Below, one piece after another: positions 35,198 to 42,810 of a stretch of 64,000 nucleotides of DNA. The notes beneath the pieces were generated by a model. That model ran no database searches, was not told the origin of the DNA, and saw nothing but the letters and a program-made list of their open reading frames with translations. The stretch's first letter is position 1, and the number at the start of each line of letters is the position of its first letter. The position numbers and the translations under genes were made by a program. This stretch comes from Shinella sp. (GTDB lineage: Bacteria > Pseudomonadota > Alphaproteobacteria > Rhizobiales > Rhizobiaceae), in contig QFQX01000007.1 of NCBI GenBank assembly GCA_003248775.1, positions 1 to 64,000 on the forward strand, read 5' to 3'.

Positions 35198-35210
35198 ACC
35201 ATACTAAGAT
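35198..35210. promoter_or_regulatory. Shared motif, site 3 (upstream of the lone receiver)
   Basis: ACCATACTAAGAT matches 9 of 13 positions of the corresponding part of the 40226 site. It is 63 bases upstream of GTG 35135 in the short gap after the FixJ-type gene. The least certain of the five sites. Confidence 0.25.
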
Positions 35211-35220
35211 ACAGGTGCCG

Positions 35221-35856
35221 TCAGCCTTCGAGCATCTCCGCCTTGCGCACGAGATCGGCGACCGAGCGCGCCTCCATCTTGCGCATGACATTGCCGCGAT
35301 GCAGCTTCACCGTCACCTCGCTGATGCCGAGATCGAAGGCGATCTGCTTGTTCATCAGTCCCCTGACGACGGCATTCATCACCTCGCGCTCGCGCGGCGT
35401 CAGGTGCTGCGCAAGGGCCGCCACCGCCGCGCTATGGGCATTTTCCCGGCGGCGCTGCGCGTCCCGTTCCATCGCGGTCGCCACCGCGTCCAGAATGTCC
35501 TGTTCCTTGAACGGTTTGGTGAGAAAATCCACCGCGCCCGCCTTCATCGCCCTGACGCTCATCGGAATGTCGCCGAAGCCGGTCATGAAGATGATCGGCA
35601 TCCTGTTGCCGATCCGCTCGAGCTGGACCTGGAAATCGAGGCCGCTGACACCGGGCAGCCGCACGTCGAGCAACAGGCAGCCGGGGCGGCTCACATCCGC
35701 CTTTTCCAGAAAGGTCGCGGCACTCTCGAAAGCCTCGGTCTCGAATCTCATCGAGCGGAAGAGGTCGGTCAGTGCTTCGCGCATCGACACGTCGTCATCG
35801 ACGATGAAGACGACCGGAGCCGGCGGCTCCTTCGATGCTTTTTGCGGATCAGGCAT
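35221..35856 (-). CDS. FixJ-family response regulator (receiver plus LuxR-type HTH)
   Basis: A 211-residue transcription factor. Receiver: VFIVDDDVSMREAL, phospho-acceptor Asp64 in CLLLDVRLPG, Lys in FLTKPFKEQD. Output: LTPREREVMNAVVRGLMNK and ISEVTVKLHRGNVMRKM near residues 145-190, a GerE/LuxR helix-turn-helix. ATG 35856 overlaps the kinase stop by eight bases. It is the likely partner of the kinase at 35849-37429 and the likely reader of the shared 14-bp motif in this block (inference). Confidence 0.92.
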   Translation of the reverse strand: MPDPQKASKEPPAPVVFIVDDDVSMREALTDLFRSMRFETEAFESAATFLEKADVSRPGCLLLDVRLPGVSGLDFQVQLERIGNRMPIIFMTGFGDIPMSVRAMKAGAVDFLTKPFKEQDILDAVATAMERDAQRRRENAHSAAVAALAQHLTPREREVMNAVVRGLMNKQIAFDLGISEVTVKLHRGNVMRKMEARSVADLVRKAEMLEG

Positions 35857-37429
35857 GATCGGTCTCCGGTCTGATCGGCATGGACATGGCAAAGACCGCG
35901 CCACCTTCGGGGTGGTTGCCGCCATCGAGCCTGCCGCCGCGCGCCTCCAGCGTCGAGCGGCAGATGGAAAGCCCCATGCCCATGCCCGAGGCCTTGGTGG
36001 TGAAGAAGGGCGAAAACAGCTTCTCCTTCGCGTCCGCCGAAATTCCCGGCCCGCTGTCGCGAATGGTCACGCGGATGGTATCGGCATCCTGCTTTTCCTT
36101 GCGCACGGTGATGACGCGCTCGCCGCTGCCGGCTTCGTCCATCGCCTGAATGGCGTTGGTGATGAGGTTGATGAGCACCTGCTGCAGCTCGATCCTCACC
36201 GCCTTCAAAAGCGGCGTCTCTTCCTTCTCTACGACAACTATGGTGCCGCTGCGGTGAAGCTCGTGTTCGAGCAGGGTCAGCGTCTCGTCGATGAGGTCGT
36301 CCAGGCAGAAGCTTTCGAGCTTGCCGCCGGTATGGGCAAGCAGGCTCCTTGTGTTGCGAATGATCTCGCTGGCGCGCTCGCTGTCGCGGATCATCCGCTC
36401 TGCCGAACGGCGCGCGGCTGCCAGATCCGGCGGGTCGCGGTCCAGCCAGCGCAGGAGCGTCTGGGCATTGACGATGATCGCGCCGAGCGGCTGGTTCAGT
36501 TCATGCGCAAGGGATGCCGACATGGCGCCGACGGTCGCGGCCTTCGAGGCGTTGGTCAGCTCGGCCTGCGCCTCGGCGAGCGCCTTCAGCGCCATTTCGC
36601 GCTGGGTCACGTCGACCATGCTTACCACCACGCGGTTGAAGGAGGCAGGGTCGGCCGGAAAACTGATGCTCAGCAGCACCAGCTTGTCTTCGCCGCTATC
36701 CGTGCGCACCACCGCCTTGTCCTCGAAGACGCGCCGGTTGTCGGCAATCGCCTGCAGCACATCGATGAACTTGTCCTGCGTCGGCAGGATGGCCCGTTTC
36801 AGCGCGCCCATGGCCGATCCGTTCGGTCCGAGCATGTCCCTTGCCGCTTCGTTCGAGGCAACCACATCGATCAGGTCGATGCAGCCGTCGACAAAGCCGG
36901 GATTGGCCCGGCTGTATTCCCTGAAGTCCGAAATACCCTGCCGCCTGAGGTTCATCAGCAGGGCATGCAGTTTCGAATAATCCCGCTCCCAGAGCGCGAC
37001 GCGAGTGCGATCGAAGATCGAGCGGTAGCGTTCCTCGCTCTCCTTGAGAGCGGAGTTGATGGAAAGAAGCGTCAGCCGCGCGCTCTCCGTCTTCATCAGC
37101 AGCATGGTGGTGACCACCAGCGCGGCGAGCGCGACGACGAGGCGCACGGTTGATTGCAGATCACCCGCATCTCCGTGGGTCATGGCATAGGAAAGAAGCG
37201 TCAGCACCACGCAGCAACCGAAGATCGCCATCAGACCGGACCGGGTGGTCGCCTGCGCGGCCAGCAGCATGGTGATGACGTAGAGAACAGCGATCGCGCC
37301 TTCTATGTCGGTATAAGTATCGACATAGAACACGCCCGCCGCCAGCACGACAGCCACGAGGCCGAAGACCAGATGCTGCGCTCGGCCTTCCAGATCGCGA
37401 GCGCGAAATATCGTTGACGCAATCGTCAT
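35849..37429 (-). CDS. Membrane-bound sensor histidine kinase with PAS domain (FixL-like)
   Basis: A 526-residue kinase. About four membrane helices lie in residues 18-112, a PAS-type domain at about 131-278 (ERYRSIFDRTRVALWERD, then DVVASNEAARDMLG), and a HisKA segment with phospho-acceptor His309 in ASLAHELNQPLGAI. The HATPase boxes follow: LINLITNAIQAMDEA, DSGPGIS and GMGMGLSICRS. GGGGGAACA precedes the start. It lacks visible haem-binding FixL residues, so the signal is unknown. Its operon contains the FixJ-like gene and probably the lone receiver, with a perfect palindromic motif copy 52 bases upstream. Confidence 0.92.
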   Translation of the reverse strand: MTIASTIFRARDLEGRAQHLVFGLVAVVLAAGVFYVDTYTDIEGAIAVLYVITMLLAAQATTRSGLMAIFGCCVVLTLLSYAMTHGDAGDLQSTVRLVVALAALVVTTMLLMKTESARLTLLSINSALKESEERYRSIFDRTRVALWERDYSKLHALLMNLRRQGISDFREYSRANPGFVDGCIDLIDVVASNEAARDMLGPNGSAMGALKRAILPTQDKFIDVLQAIADNRRVFEDKAVVRTDSGEDKLVLLSISFPADPASFNRVVVSMVDVTQREMALKALAEAQAELTNASKAATVGAMSASLAHELNQPLGAIIVNAQTLLRWLDRDPPDLAAARRSAERMIRDSERASEIIRNTRSLLAHTGGKLESFCLDDLIDETLTLLEHELHRSGTIVVVEKEETPLLKAVRIELQQVLINLITNAIQAMDEAGSGERVITVRKEKQDADTIRVTIRDSGPGISADAKEKLFSPFFTTKASGMGMGLSICRSTLEARGGRLDGGNHPEGGAVFAMSMPIRPETDHA

Positions 37430-37480
37430 TGTTCCCCCGATGCGATTTTCACGACACTAGCGTTTTCCGTGCACAACCGG

Positions 37481-37494
37481 ACCTATACGTAGGT
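37481..37494. promoter_or_regulatory. Shared 14-bp motif, site 4 (upstream of the sensor kinase), near-perfect palindrome
   Basis: ACCTATACGTAGGT has 5-bp arms ACCTA/TAGGT around TACG. It is 52 bases upstream of the kinase start, consistent with autoregulation by the FixJ-type protein. The 227-base gap between kinase and molybdoenzyme genes holds no other feature I can support. Confidence 0.45.
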
Positions 37495-37656
37495 GTTGGT
37501 TGGTTTTTTTTGGCGCTGCTGTCGATCGTCGGCATTGTCAGCCAGTGTTCGTGCCCGTTACCGGGGCGGGAGGGTATCGGCTTTCGGTCATGCCGACTTG
37601 TACAAAACGCTCCAGTTTTTGCTGTTCCTGTCGTGGAATGCTGGAATGGCACTCCG

Positions 37657-39951
37657 TCAGGGGCTCGCGGCCGATATGGTGATCGGCACGCCCTTGTAGG
37701 ACGGCGTGCCGGAAAGGCGGTCGTAGTGATCGAGCGCCACCACCGCGTTCATTTCCGGATAATAGCCGGCGGCGGAACCGCGCGGGATATCGTAGGCAAC
37801 CGCGGTAAAGCCCCTGACGAGACGCCGCGCATCGTCGTCTTTGGCCAGTCCGAGAATGTCGATGCGGTCGCCGTCCTTCAGCCCGCGTCCGGCCAGATCT
37901 TCCCGGTTCATGAAGATCACGTCGCGGCGGCCGAACACGCCGCGATAGCGGTCGTCCATGCCATAGACCGTCGTGTTGTACTGGTCGTGGGCGCGAATGG
38001 TGGTGAGCACCAGCGCATCGGGATTGGCCACCAGCGGATCCTCGTCGAGACCGGGCGAAAGAAGGAAGTTCGCCTTGCCGTTTTCCGTGTTCCAGCGGCG
38101 GAAGGAGGCCGCGACATCGAGGCGAAAGCCGCCCGGTTTCCTGACACGCCGGTTGAAATCATGGAAATCAGGGAACACCTCCTCGATCTTGTCGCGAATG
38201 CGGTCGTAGTCGGCGATCAGCCCTTCCCAGTCGATGCGGTAGCGATCGCCGAGCGTTGCCCGGGCAATGCCGGCGATAATAGCGGGTTCGGATTTCAGCA
38301 TCTCCCCCGGCGGGTTGAGGAAGCCGCGCGAGGCGTGAACCATCGACATGGAATCCTCCACCGTCACCGCCTGCGGGCCGGATGCCTGGGTGTCGAGGTC
38401 GGTACGGCCGAGGCATGGCAGGATGATCGAGGTGCGGGCCGTGAGCAGATGCGAACGGTTGAGCTTGGTTGCGATGTGAACGGCTAGCTCCAGCCGGCGC
38501 ATGCCGTCGAAAGTCGCGTCCGGGTCCGGCATGGCGACCGCGAGATTGCCGCCGAGGCATATGAGTGCCTTCGATTTGCCCGCAATGATTGCCTCCACGG
38601 CTTCGACGGCATTGTGGCCTTTCTCACCGGAGGGGCGAAAGCCGAAGGCCCGCTCCATGCCGTCGAGCAGCGCCTTGCTGGGGATTTCGGTAATCCCGAC
38701 CGTGCGGTCGCCCTGCACGTTGGAATGGCCGCGGATCGGTGCGATGCCGGCGCCCGGCCGGCCCATATTGCCGCGAAGCATCAAGAGATTGGCGATCTGC
38801 TGCACATTGCCCGTTCCCTTCGCGTGCTGGGTGATGCCCATGCCGTAGCAGACGATGACGTTTTTCGCGTTGACGTAGATGCGGGCGACGCTTTCCAGCG
38901 CCGGCCTCGAAAGACCGCTGATCGAAACGATGCTCTCCCATGAGGTTTCGCCGATATCCTCGACCAGCGCCTCGAAACCGGTCGTGTGTTCCGCGATGAA
39001 GGCGCGGTCGAGCAGGCCGGCTCCGCCCGCCTGCAGGTCGATGGCGTCCAGTTCGAGGACGGCCTTCATGATGCCCTTCAGCGCTGCGAGATCGCCGCCC
39101 GCGCGGACCTGATGATAGGCGGAGGCAATCGGGGTGGAGGAAAGCGTCGCCATCTCCACCGGGTCCTGCGGCGCGGCAAAGCGTTCCAGCGCCCGTTCCT
39201 TCAGCGGGTTGAACACTACGATCGGCACGCCACGGCGGGCGGCCGCGTGCAGCGTCGTCATCATGCGCGGATGGTTGGTGCCGGGATTATGGCCGAAGGA
39301 GAAGATCGCATCGGCATGATCGAAATCCTCGAGCGTCACCGTGCCCTTGCCCACCCCGATCGATTTCGGAAGCCCGACGCTCGTTGCCTCGTGGCACATG
39401 TTGGAGCAATCCGGGAAATTGTTGGTGCCATAGGCGCGCACGAAAAGCTGGTAGAGAAAGGCTGCTTCGTTGGAGGCGCGGCCGGAGGTGTAGAACTCGG
39501 CCTCGTCAGGATCGTCGAGCCTGTTCAGTTCCCGCGCGATCAGGCGGAAGGCATCGTCCCATTCGATCGGCTCGTAGCGGTCGCGGTCGGCGTTGTAATG
39601 CAGGGGAACGGTGAGCCGGCCGGCATCCTCCAGAGCATGGTCCGACCAGCCCCACAGCTCCGATAGGGTGTGGCTTTCGAAGAATTCCGGGCCGGAGCGC
39701 CTTGCGGTCGATTCCCATGTGATGGCCTTGGCGCCGTTTTCGCAGAATTCGAACGAGGACGTGTGCTTGGGATCGGGCCAGGCGCAGCCGGGGCAATCGA
39801 AGCCCTCGGGCTGGTTCGCCTTCAGGAGCGTCATGGTTCCCTGCGCCACCACCTGCTGATGCTTGAGCGTTTTTGCAACGGCTTTCAGCGCATCCCAGCC
39901 GCCGGCGGGATGGTCGTATCGTTCGATACCTTCCGGGCGTTGATCTTTCAT
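37657..39951 (-). CDS. FdhF/YdeP-family molybdopterin oxidoreductase
   Basis: A 764-residue bis-MGD enzyme of the formate-dehydrogenase-like YdeP group. An N-terminal cysteine cluster, Cys53, Cys56 and Cys70 (DCPGCAWPDP, then FEFCENGAK), may hold an Fe-S centre with fewer Cys than classical FdhF. The Mo-ligand region is NFPDCSNMCHEATSVGL. The C-terminal molybdopterin-binding domain contains TTIRAHDQYNTTVYG and FMNREDLAGRGLKDGD. No Tat signal, so it is cytoplasmic. ATG 39951 has AAGGAG eight bases upstream. In E. coli YdeP supports acid resistance; here formate from the nearby OxdC-like enzyme is a possible substrate (inference). Confidence 0.9.
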   Translation of the reverse strand: MKDQRPEGIERYDHPAGGWDALKAVAKTLKHQQVVAQGTMTLLKANQPEGFDCPGCAWPDPKHTSSFEFCENGAKAITWESTARRSGPEFFESHTLSELWGWSDHALEDAGRLTVPLHYNADRDRYEPIEWDDAFRLIARELNRLDDPDEAEFYTSGRASNEAAFLYQLFVRAYGTNNFPDCSNMCHEATSVGLPKSIGVGKGTVTLEDFDHADAIFSFGHNPGTNHPRMMTTLHAAARRGVPIVVFNPLKERALERFAAPQDPVEMATLSSTPIASAYHQVRAGGDLAALKGIMKAVLELDAIDLQAGGAGLLDRAFIAEHTTGFEALVEDIGETSWESIVSISGLSRPALESVARIYVNAKNVIVCYGMGITQHAKGTGNVQQIANLLMLRGNMGRPGAGIAPIRGHSNVQGDRTVGITEIPSKALLDGMERAFGFRPSGEKGHNAVEAVEAIIAGKSKALICLGGNLAVAMPDPDATFDGMRRLELAVHIATKLNRSHLLTARTSIILPCLGRTDLDTQASGPQAVTVEDSMSMVHASRGFLNPPGEMLKSEPAIIAGIARATLGDRYRIDWEGLIADYDRIRDKIEEVFPDFHDFNRRVRKPGGFRLDVAASFRRWNTENGKANFLLSPGLDEDPLVANPDALVLTTIRAHDQYNTTVYGMDDRYRGVFGRRDVIFMNREDLAGRGLKDGDRIDILGLAKDDDARRLVRGFTAVAYDIPRGSAAGYYPEMNAVVALDHYDRLSGTPSYKGVPITISAASP

Positions 39952-40011
39952 CTCGGCAACTCCTTGAGGATTGGCGGTTCTGAGCGCGATGGCATCCGGC
40001 AAACGCGAAAG

Positions 40012-40034
40012 GGGAACCCTGGTTCGGGGTTCCC
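40012..40034 (-). other. Leader hairpin H4 of the molybdoenzyme gene
   Basis: GGGAACCC (40012-40019) and GGGTTCCC (40027-40034) form a perfect 8-bp stem with a 7-base loop, between the terminator at 40048-40084 and the start at 39951. It is the fourth hairpin of the structured leader. Confidence 0.5.
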
Positions 40035-40047
40035 GGCCGGTGCTTTC

Positions 40048-40084
40048 AAAAAAAAGGCCGTCTCCGGGCGGCGGAGACGGCCTT
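40048..40084 (-). terminator. Intrinsic terminator inside the 5' leader of the molybdoenzyme gene
   Basis: On the minus strand a perfect 13-bp stem (AAGGCCGTCTCCG at 40084-40072 with its complement at 40066-40054, five-base loop) is followed by eight U residues (A-run 40048-40055). It is 97 bases before the start at 39951 and no full-length gene precedes it on that strand. It is therefore either an attenuator for the molybdoenzyme or the end of a short leader RNA. Confidence 0.75.
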
Positions 40085-40098
40085 GCGGGACCTCGGGA

Positions 40099-40120
40099 GC
40101 GGATCTCGGGGGCGATCCGC
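40099..40120 (-). other. Leader hairpin H2 of the molybdoenzyme gene
   Basis: GCGGATC (40099-40105) and GATCCGC (40114-40120) form a perfect 7-bp stem with an 8-base loop, lying between the short frame's stop (40125) and the terminator. Confidence 0.45.
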
Positions 40121-40124
40121 AGCT

Positions 40125-40163
40125 TCAGGGGAGGGGGGCGCCGAAGCCGATGTCCTTTTGCAT
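40125..40163 (-). CDS. Candidate 12-codon leader peptide upstream of the molybdoenzyme gene
   Basis: A short frame MQKDIGFGAPLP starts at ATG 40163 with GAGG seven bases upstream and stops just before hairpin H2. A 10-bp inverted repeat (40165-40174 with 40185-40194) would pair with the ribosome site itself, so access to this start could be switched by RNA folding. Evidence is the ribosome site and the position before a terminator; translation is not proven and the peptide has no recognised residue run for classical amino-acid attenuation. Confidence 0.35.
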   Translation of the reverse strand: MQKDIGFGAPLP

Positions 40164-40164
40164 G

Positions 40165-40194
40165 TCATCGCCTCGGGGCGGGAGGAGGCGATGA
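40165..40194 (-). promoter_or_regulatory. Leader hairpin H1 overlapping the ribosome site of the 12-codon frame
   Basis: TCATCGCCTC (40165-40174) and GAGGCGATGA (40185-40194) form a perfect 10-bp inverted repeat with 10 bases between. The GAGG of the proximal arm on the minus strand is the Shine-Dalgarno of the ATG at 40163, so the hairpin would hide it. Confidence 0.5.
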
Positions 40195-40225
40195 GCGGAA
40201 GCTAGCCCGCTCCCGCTTCCGGCAT

Positions 40226-40239
40226 AACTACACTTAGGT
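40226..40239. promoter_or_regulatory. Shared 14-bp motif, site 5 (between the molybdoenzyme and dps genes)
   Basis: AACTACACTTAGGT matches 11 of 14 positions of the 37481 palindrome. It lies in the 445-base divergent region between the molybdoenzyme (start 39951) and dps (start 40397) genes, at the 5' edge of the structured leader, 158 bases before dps. The remaining 157 bases to dps show only its AAGGAG ribosome site. Confidence 0.4.
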
Positions 40240-40396
40240 ATGGGACCGCCTGTACCAGCTGGCGATTTCGCCGACGCGCTTCTCCTCTCATTCTTCAGGC
40301 CGATCAGACGCCGCAACCGGACACCAGGCCGTCAGGCAATCGAGCGGCGGATCGCGACCCATTGAACAAGCCCTTTCAGATCCAAGGAGAACCATC

Positions 40397-40915
40397 ATGG
40401 ACACGACCTCAGCGACCAGAACCCGCCGCCTTCCGCTTGCAACACCGACCGATCTCGGCGCCAACGCCACCCGCGAAATCTCCGCTGCGCTGACTGCGCT
40501 GCTCGCCGATGTCTTCGCCCTCTACATCAAGACGAAGAACTTCCACTGGCATATGTCCGGGCCGCATTTTCGCGATTACCACCTGCTGCTCGACGAGCAG
40601 GGCGAGCAGATCTTCGCCATGACCGACGATATCGCCGAGCGCGCCCGCAAGATCGGCGGAACCACCATCCGCTCCATCGGCCATATCGCCCGGGTACAGC
40701 GTCTCCTGGATAACGACGCGGATTTCGTCACCCCCGACGACATGCTCGCCGAGCTTCGCGAGGACAATCTGCAGCTCGTGGAAATCATGCGCCAGCTGCA
40801 CACGCTGACCTCCTCCTACAATGACCACGCCACCACCAGCATCCTTGAAAACTGGATCGACGAGGCGGAACGCCGCGCGTGGTTCCTGTTCGAAACGACC
40901 CGCCGCGCCCGCTGA
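40397..40915 (+). CDS. dps: Dps-family DNA-binding/ferritin-like protein
   Basis: A 172-residue protein that stores iron and protects DNA from peroxide as a dodecamer. All ferroxidase ligands are in place: His50, His62, Asp66, Asp77 and Glu81 in KNFHWHMSGPHF and YHLLLDEQGE, then DDIAER, at the E. coli Dps spacing less one. The N-terminus is basic (TRTRRLPLATPTDLG), consistent with DNA contact. AAGGAG precedes the start. It heads a plus-strand group with DUF992, a hydrolase and peroxiredoxin, all compatible with stress defence. Confidence 0.94.
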   Translation: MDTTSATRTRRLPLATPTDLGANATREISAALTALLADVFALYIKTKNFHWHMSGPHFRDYHLLLDEQGEQIFAMTDDIAERARKIGGTTIRSIGHIARVQRLLDNDADFVTPDDMLAELREDNLQLVEIMRQLHTLTSSYNDHATTSILENWIDEAERRAWFLFETTRRAR

Positions 40916-40941
40916 ACCCGGTTTTCGAAGAGGATCGCCCG

Positions 40942-41409
40942 ATGAAAACCACCGTCTTCACCCTGCTGGCAGCCGGCATGCTCTTCGCCCCCGGCGTCTC
41001 CCATGCCGAACGCGCCGAGGTCGGCCAGCTGGACTGCGACGTCTCCGCCGGGATCGGCGCCATCGTCGGCACCCGGCAGGACGTGGCCTGCACCTTCACC
41101 CCGAGCGGCAACGAGCCGGCCCAGCGCTACACCGGCAACATCACGGAATTCGGCCTCGATGTCGGAACCGTCGAAAAGGGCCGCATGATCTGGCTGGTCT
41201 ACAACGCCACCCGCGAACCGATGGGCGGCCTGCAGGGCACCTATGACGGCGTCACCGCCGGCGCGAGCCTCGGAGTGGGGGCCGATGCCGCCATCCTCGT
41301 CGGCGGAAATTCGAAGAGCGTTTCCCTGCAGCCGTTCTCCGTCGAGGGAGACACCGGCCTCAACCTCGCCGTCGGCGTCACCTCGCTCAAGCTGCGCCTC
41401 GCCCCGTAA
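40942..41409 (+). CDS. DUF992 secreted protein
   Basis: A 155-residue protein with signal peptide (MKTTVFTLLAAGMLFAPG, cut near SHAERA) and the DUF992 pattern: VGQLDCDVSAGIGAIVGT, the second Cys in VACTFTP, YTGNITEFGLDVG, and C-terminal SLQPFSVEGDTGLNLAVG. Two conserved cysteines may form a disulphide. The family is common in rhizobia and has no assigned function that I know. It is 26 bases after dps and likely co-transcribed. Confidence 0.87.
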   Translation: MKTTVFTLLAAGMLFAPGVSHAERAEVGQLDCDVSAGIGAIVGTRQDVACTFTPSGNEPAQRYTGNITEFGLDVGTVEKGRMIWLVYNATREPMGGLQGTYDGVTAGASLGVGADAAILVGGNSKSVSLQPFSVEGDTGLNLAVGVTSLKLRLAP

Positions 41410-41432
41410 ATCCCCGACCCGGAGCCCATGCG

Positions 41433-42413
41433 ATGACCGACAACCCTATCGAACTGGCCCTGACCCGCAGACACGCGCTGCTGACCGGAGCCGTGCTTAC
41501 CGCCGCGATGGCAATGCCGTCGCTCGCCTTTTCCAGGACAACCAACCCATTGAAAAAAGGAGAATTTCCAATGACCGGCAATTTCGTTGAAACCAAGGAT
41601 GGCGTCCAGATCTTCTACAAGGACTGGGGCCCGAAGGATGCCCAGCCGATCGTCTTCCACCATGGCTGGCCGCTTTCCTCCGACGATTGGGACGCACAGA
41701 TGCTGTTCTTCGTGCAGAACGGTTACCGCGTCGTGGCCCATGATCGCCGCGGTCACGGCCGCTCCTCGCAGGTCGGCGACGGGCATGACATGGACCACTA
41801 CGCCGCCGACGCCTTTGCGGTCGTCGAACATCTCGACCTTAAGAACGCCGTTCACATCGGCCATTCCACCGGCGGCGGCGAAGTTGCCCGCTATGTCGCG
41901 AAATTCGGCCAGCCGGCCGGTCGCGTCGCCAAGGCCGTGCTCGTCAGCGCCGTTCCGCCGCTGATGCTCAAGACCGCCTCCAATCCGGGCGGCCTGCCGA
42001 TGGAGGTGTTCGACGGCTTCCGCTCGGCGCTAGCGGCAAACCGCGCGCAGTTCTTCCTCGATGTGCCGACAGGCCCGTTCTACGGCTTCAACCGGCCGGA
42101 CGCCAAGGTCTATCAGGGCACCATCGAAAACTGGTGGCGTCAGGGCATGATGGGCGGCGCCAAGGCCCATTACGACGGCATCAAGGCCTTCTCCGAAACC
42201 GACCAGACGGAAGACCTGAAGGCCATCACCGTTCCGACGCTCGTCATGCATGGCGACGACGACCAGATCGTGCCGATCGCCGATGCCGCGCTGCTGTCGG
42301 TCAAGCTTCTGAAGAACGGCACCCTGAAGGTCTATGAAGGTTATCCCCACGGCATGCTGACGACCCATGCGGATGTCATCAACCCGGATCTTCTCGCCTT
42401 CGTGAAGGCCTGA
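41433..42413 (+). CDS. Alpha/beta hydrolase, non-haem chloroperoxidase type, with possible Tat signal
   Basis: A 326-residue alpha/beta-fold enzyme. Nucleophile elbow GHSTGGGE, oxyanion region HHGWPLSSDDW, acid in HGDDDQIVP and His in YPHGM are all present, typical of cofactor-free haloperoxidase/esterases. From ATG 41433 the protein begins with a twin-arginine signal, TRRHALLTGAVLTAAMAMPS. An internal ATG at 41571, with AAGGAG eight bases upstream, would give a 280-residue cytoplasmic form that matches the usual family length. Both forms may be made. Confidence 0.9.
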   Translation: MTDNPIELALTRRHALLTGAVLTAAMAMPSLAFSRTTNPLKKGEFPMTGNFVETKDGVQIFYKDWGPKDAQPIVFHHGWPLSSDDWDAQMLFFVQNGYRVVAHDRRGHGRSSQVGDGHDMDHYAADAFAVVEHLDLKNAVHIGHSTGGGEVARYVAKFGQPAGRVAKAVLVSAVPPLMLKTASNPGGLPMEVFDGFRSALAANRAQFFLDVPTGPFYGFNRPDAKVYQGTIENWWRQGMMGGAKAHYDGIKAFSETDQTEDLKAITVPTLVMHGDDDQIVPIADAALLSVKLLKNGTLKVYEGYPHGMLTTHADVINPDLLAFVKA

Positions 42414-42430
42414 CCGGCTGAAGCGATCCG

Positions 42431-42450
42431 CCGCCCGTAAGCGCGGGCGG
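42431..42450 (+). terminator. Hairpin after the hydrolase gene
   Basis: CCGCCCG (42431-42437) and CGGGCGG (42444-42450) form a perfect 7-bp stem with a 6-base loop 18 bases after the hydrolase stop. No U-run, so termination may be partial. Confidence 0.45.
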
Positions 42451-42517
42451 TGGGAAAGCCCCTTGGGGCATTTCCGGCGAAAACAGCATTGCCTTCAATG
42501 CCCTGTCCCTTTGCTTT

Positions 42518-42568
42518 CACGCAATTCCGAACGCAAAACCGCTACGCTTCTTTGCTCGGAATTGCTCC
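42518..42568. repeat. Dispersed intergenic repeat, family D, copy 1
   Basis: A roughly 50-bp element with inverted ends GCAATTCC (42521-42528) and GGAATTGC (42558-42565) and an internal ACGCAAAACCGCT. It recurs at 63841-63890. It sits upstream of the peroxiredoxin gene. Confidence 0.7.
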
Positions 42569-42574
42569 AGCCTC

Positions 42575-42810
42575 AGGAGGTCACGACGATGAGGTTGCAA
42601 GCGTTCTACGACGAACCCATCATCCGCGACAGCATCGCAAGCCTTCCCGAGATGGAAGACCTGCAACTGGAGCTTCCGCTGCCGCCGCACCCTTGCGACG
42701 AGGCGGTCATCCGCATTCAGGACCAACCGTTTTCCCCCGTCATAGCAAGCACGGTCTGGATCTTCACGGACCGGATACCACCCGACACGAGCCCGAAGGA
42801 GCATGAAATC
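42575..42810 (+). other. In-frame upstream start and 74-codon extension of the peroxiredoxin frame
   Basis: ATG 42589 has a perfect AGGAGG eight bases upstream and reads without a stop into the peroxiredoxin (start 42811), which itself has GAAGGAG. The 74 extra residues are acidic and proline-rich (MEDLQLELPLPPHPCDEAV) with no motif known to me and no signal peptide. It could give a longer isoform. Confidence 0.35.

Noticed and set aside
35849..37429. Haem-based oxygen sensor like FixL
   Set aside because: The PAS region does not show the haem-ligand context of FixL and the kinase has its own membrane sensor part; only the kinase core is FixL-like.
39952..40396. Known molybdenum-cofactor riboswitch in the molybdoenzyme leader
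   Set aside because: I cannot match the stems and loops to that class; the leader is reported as an unclassified structured region instead.
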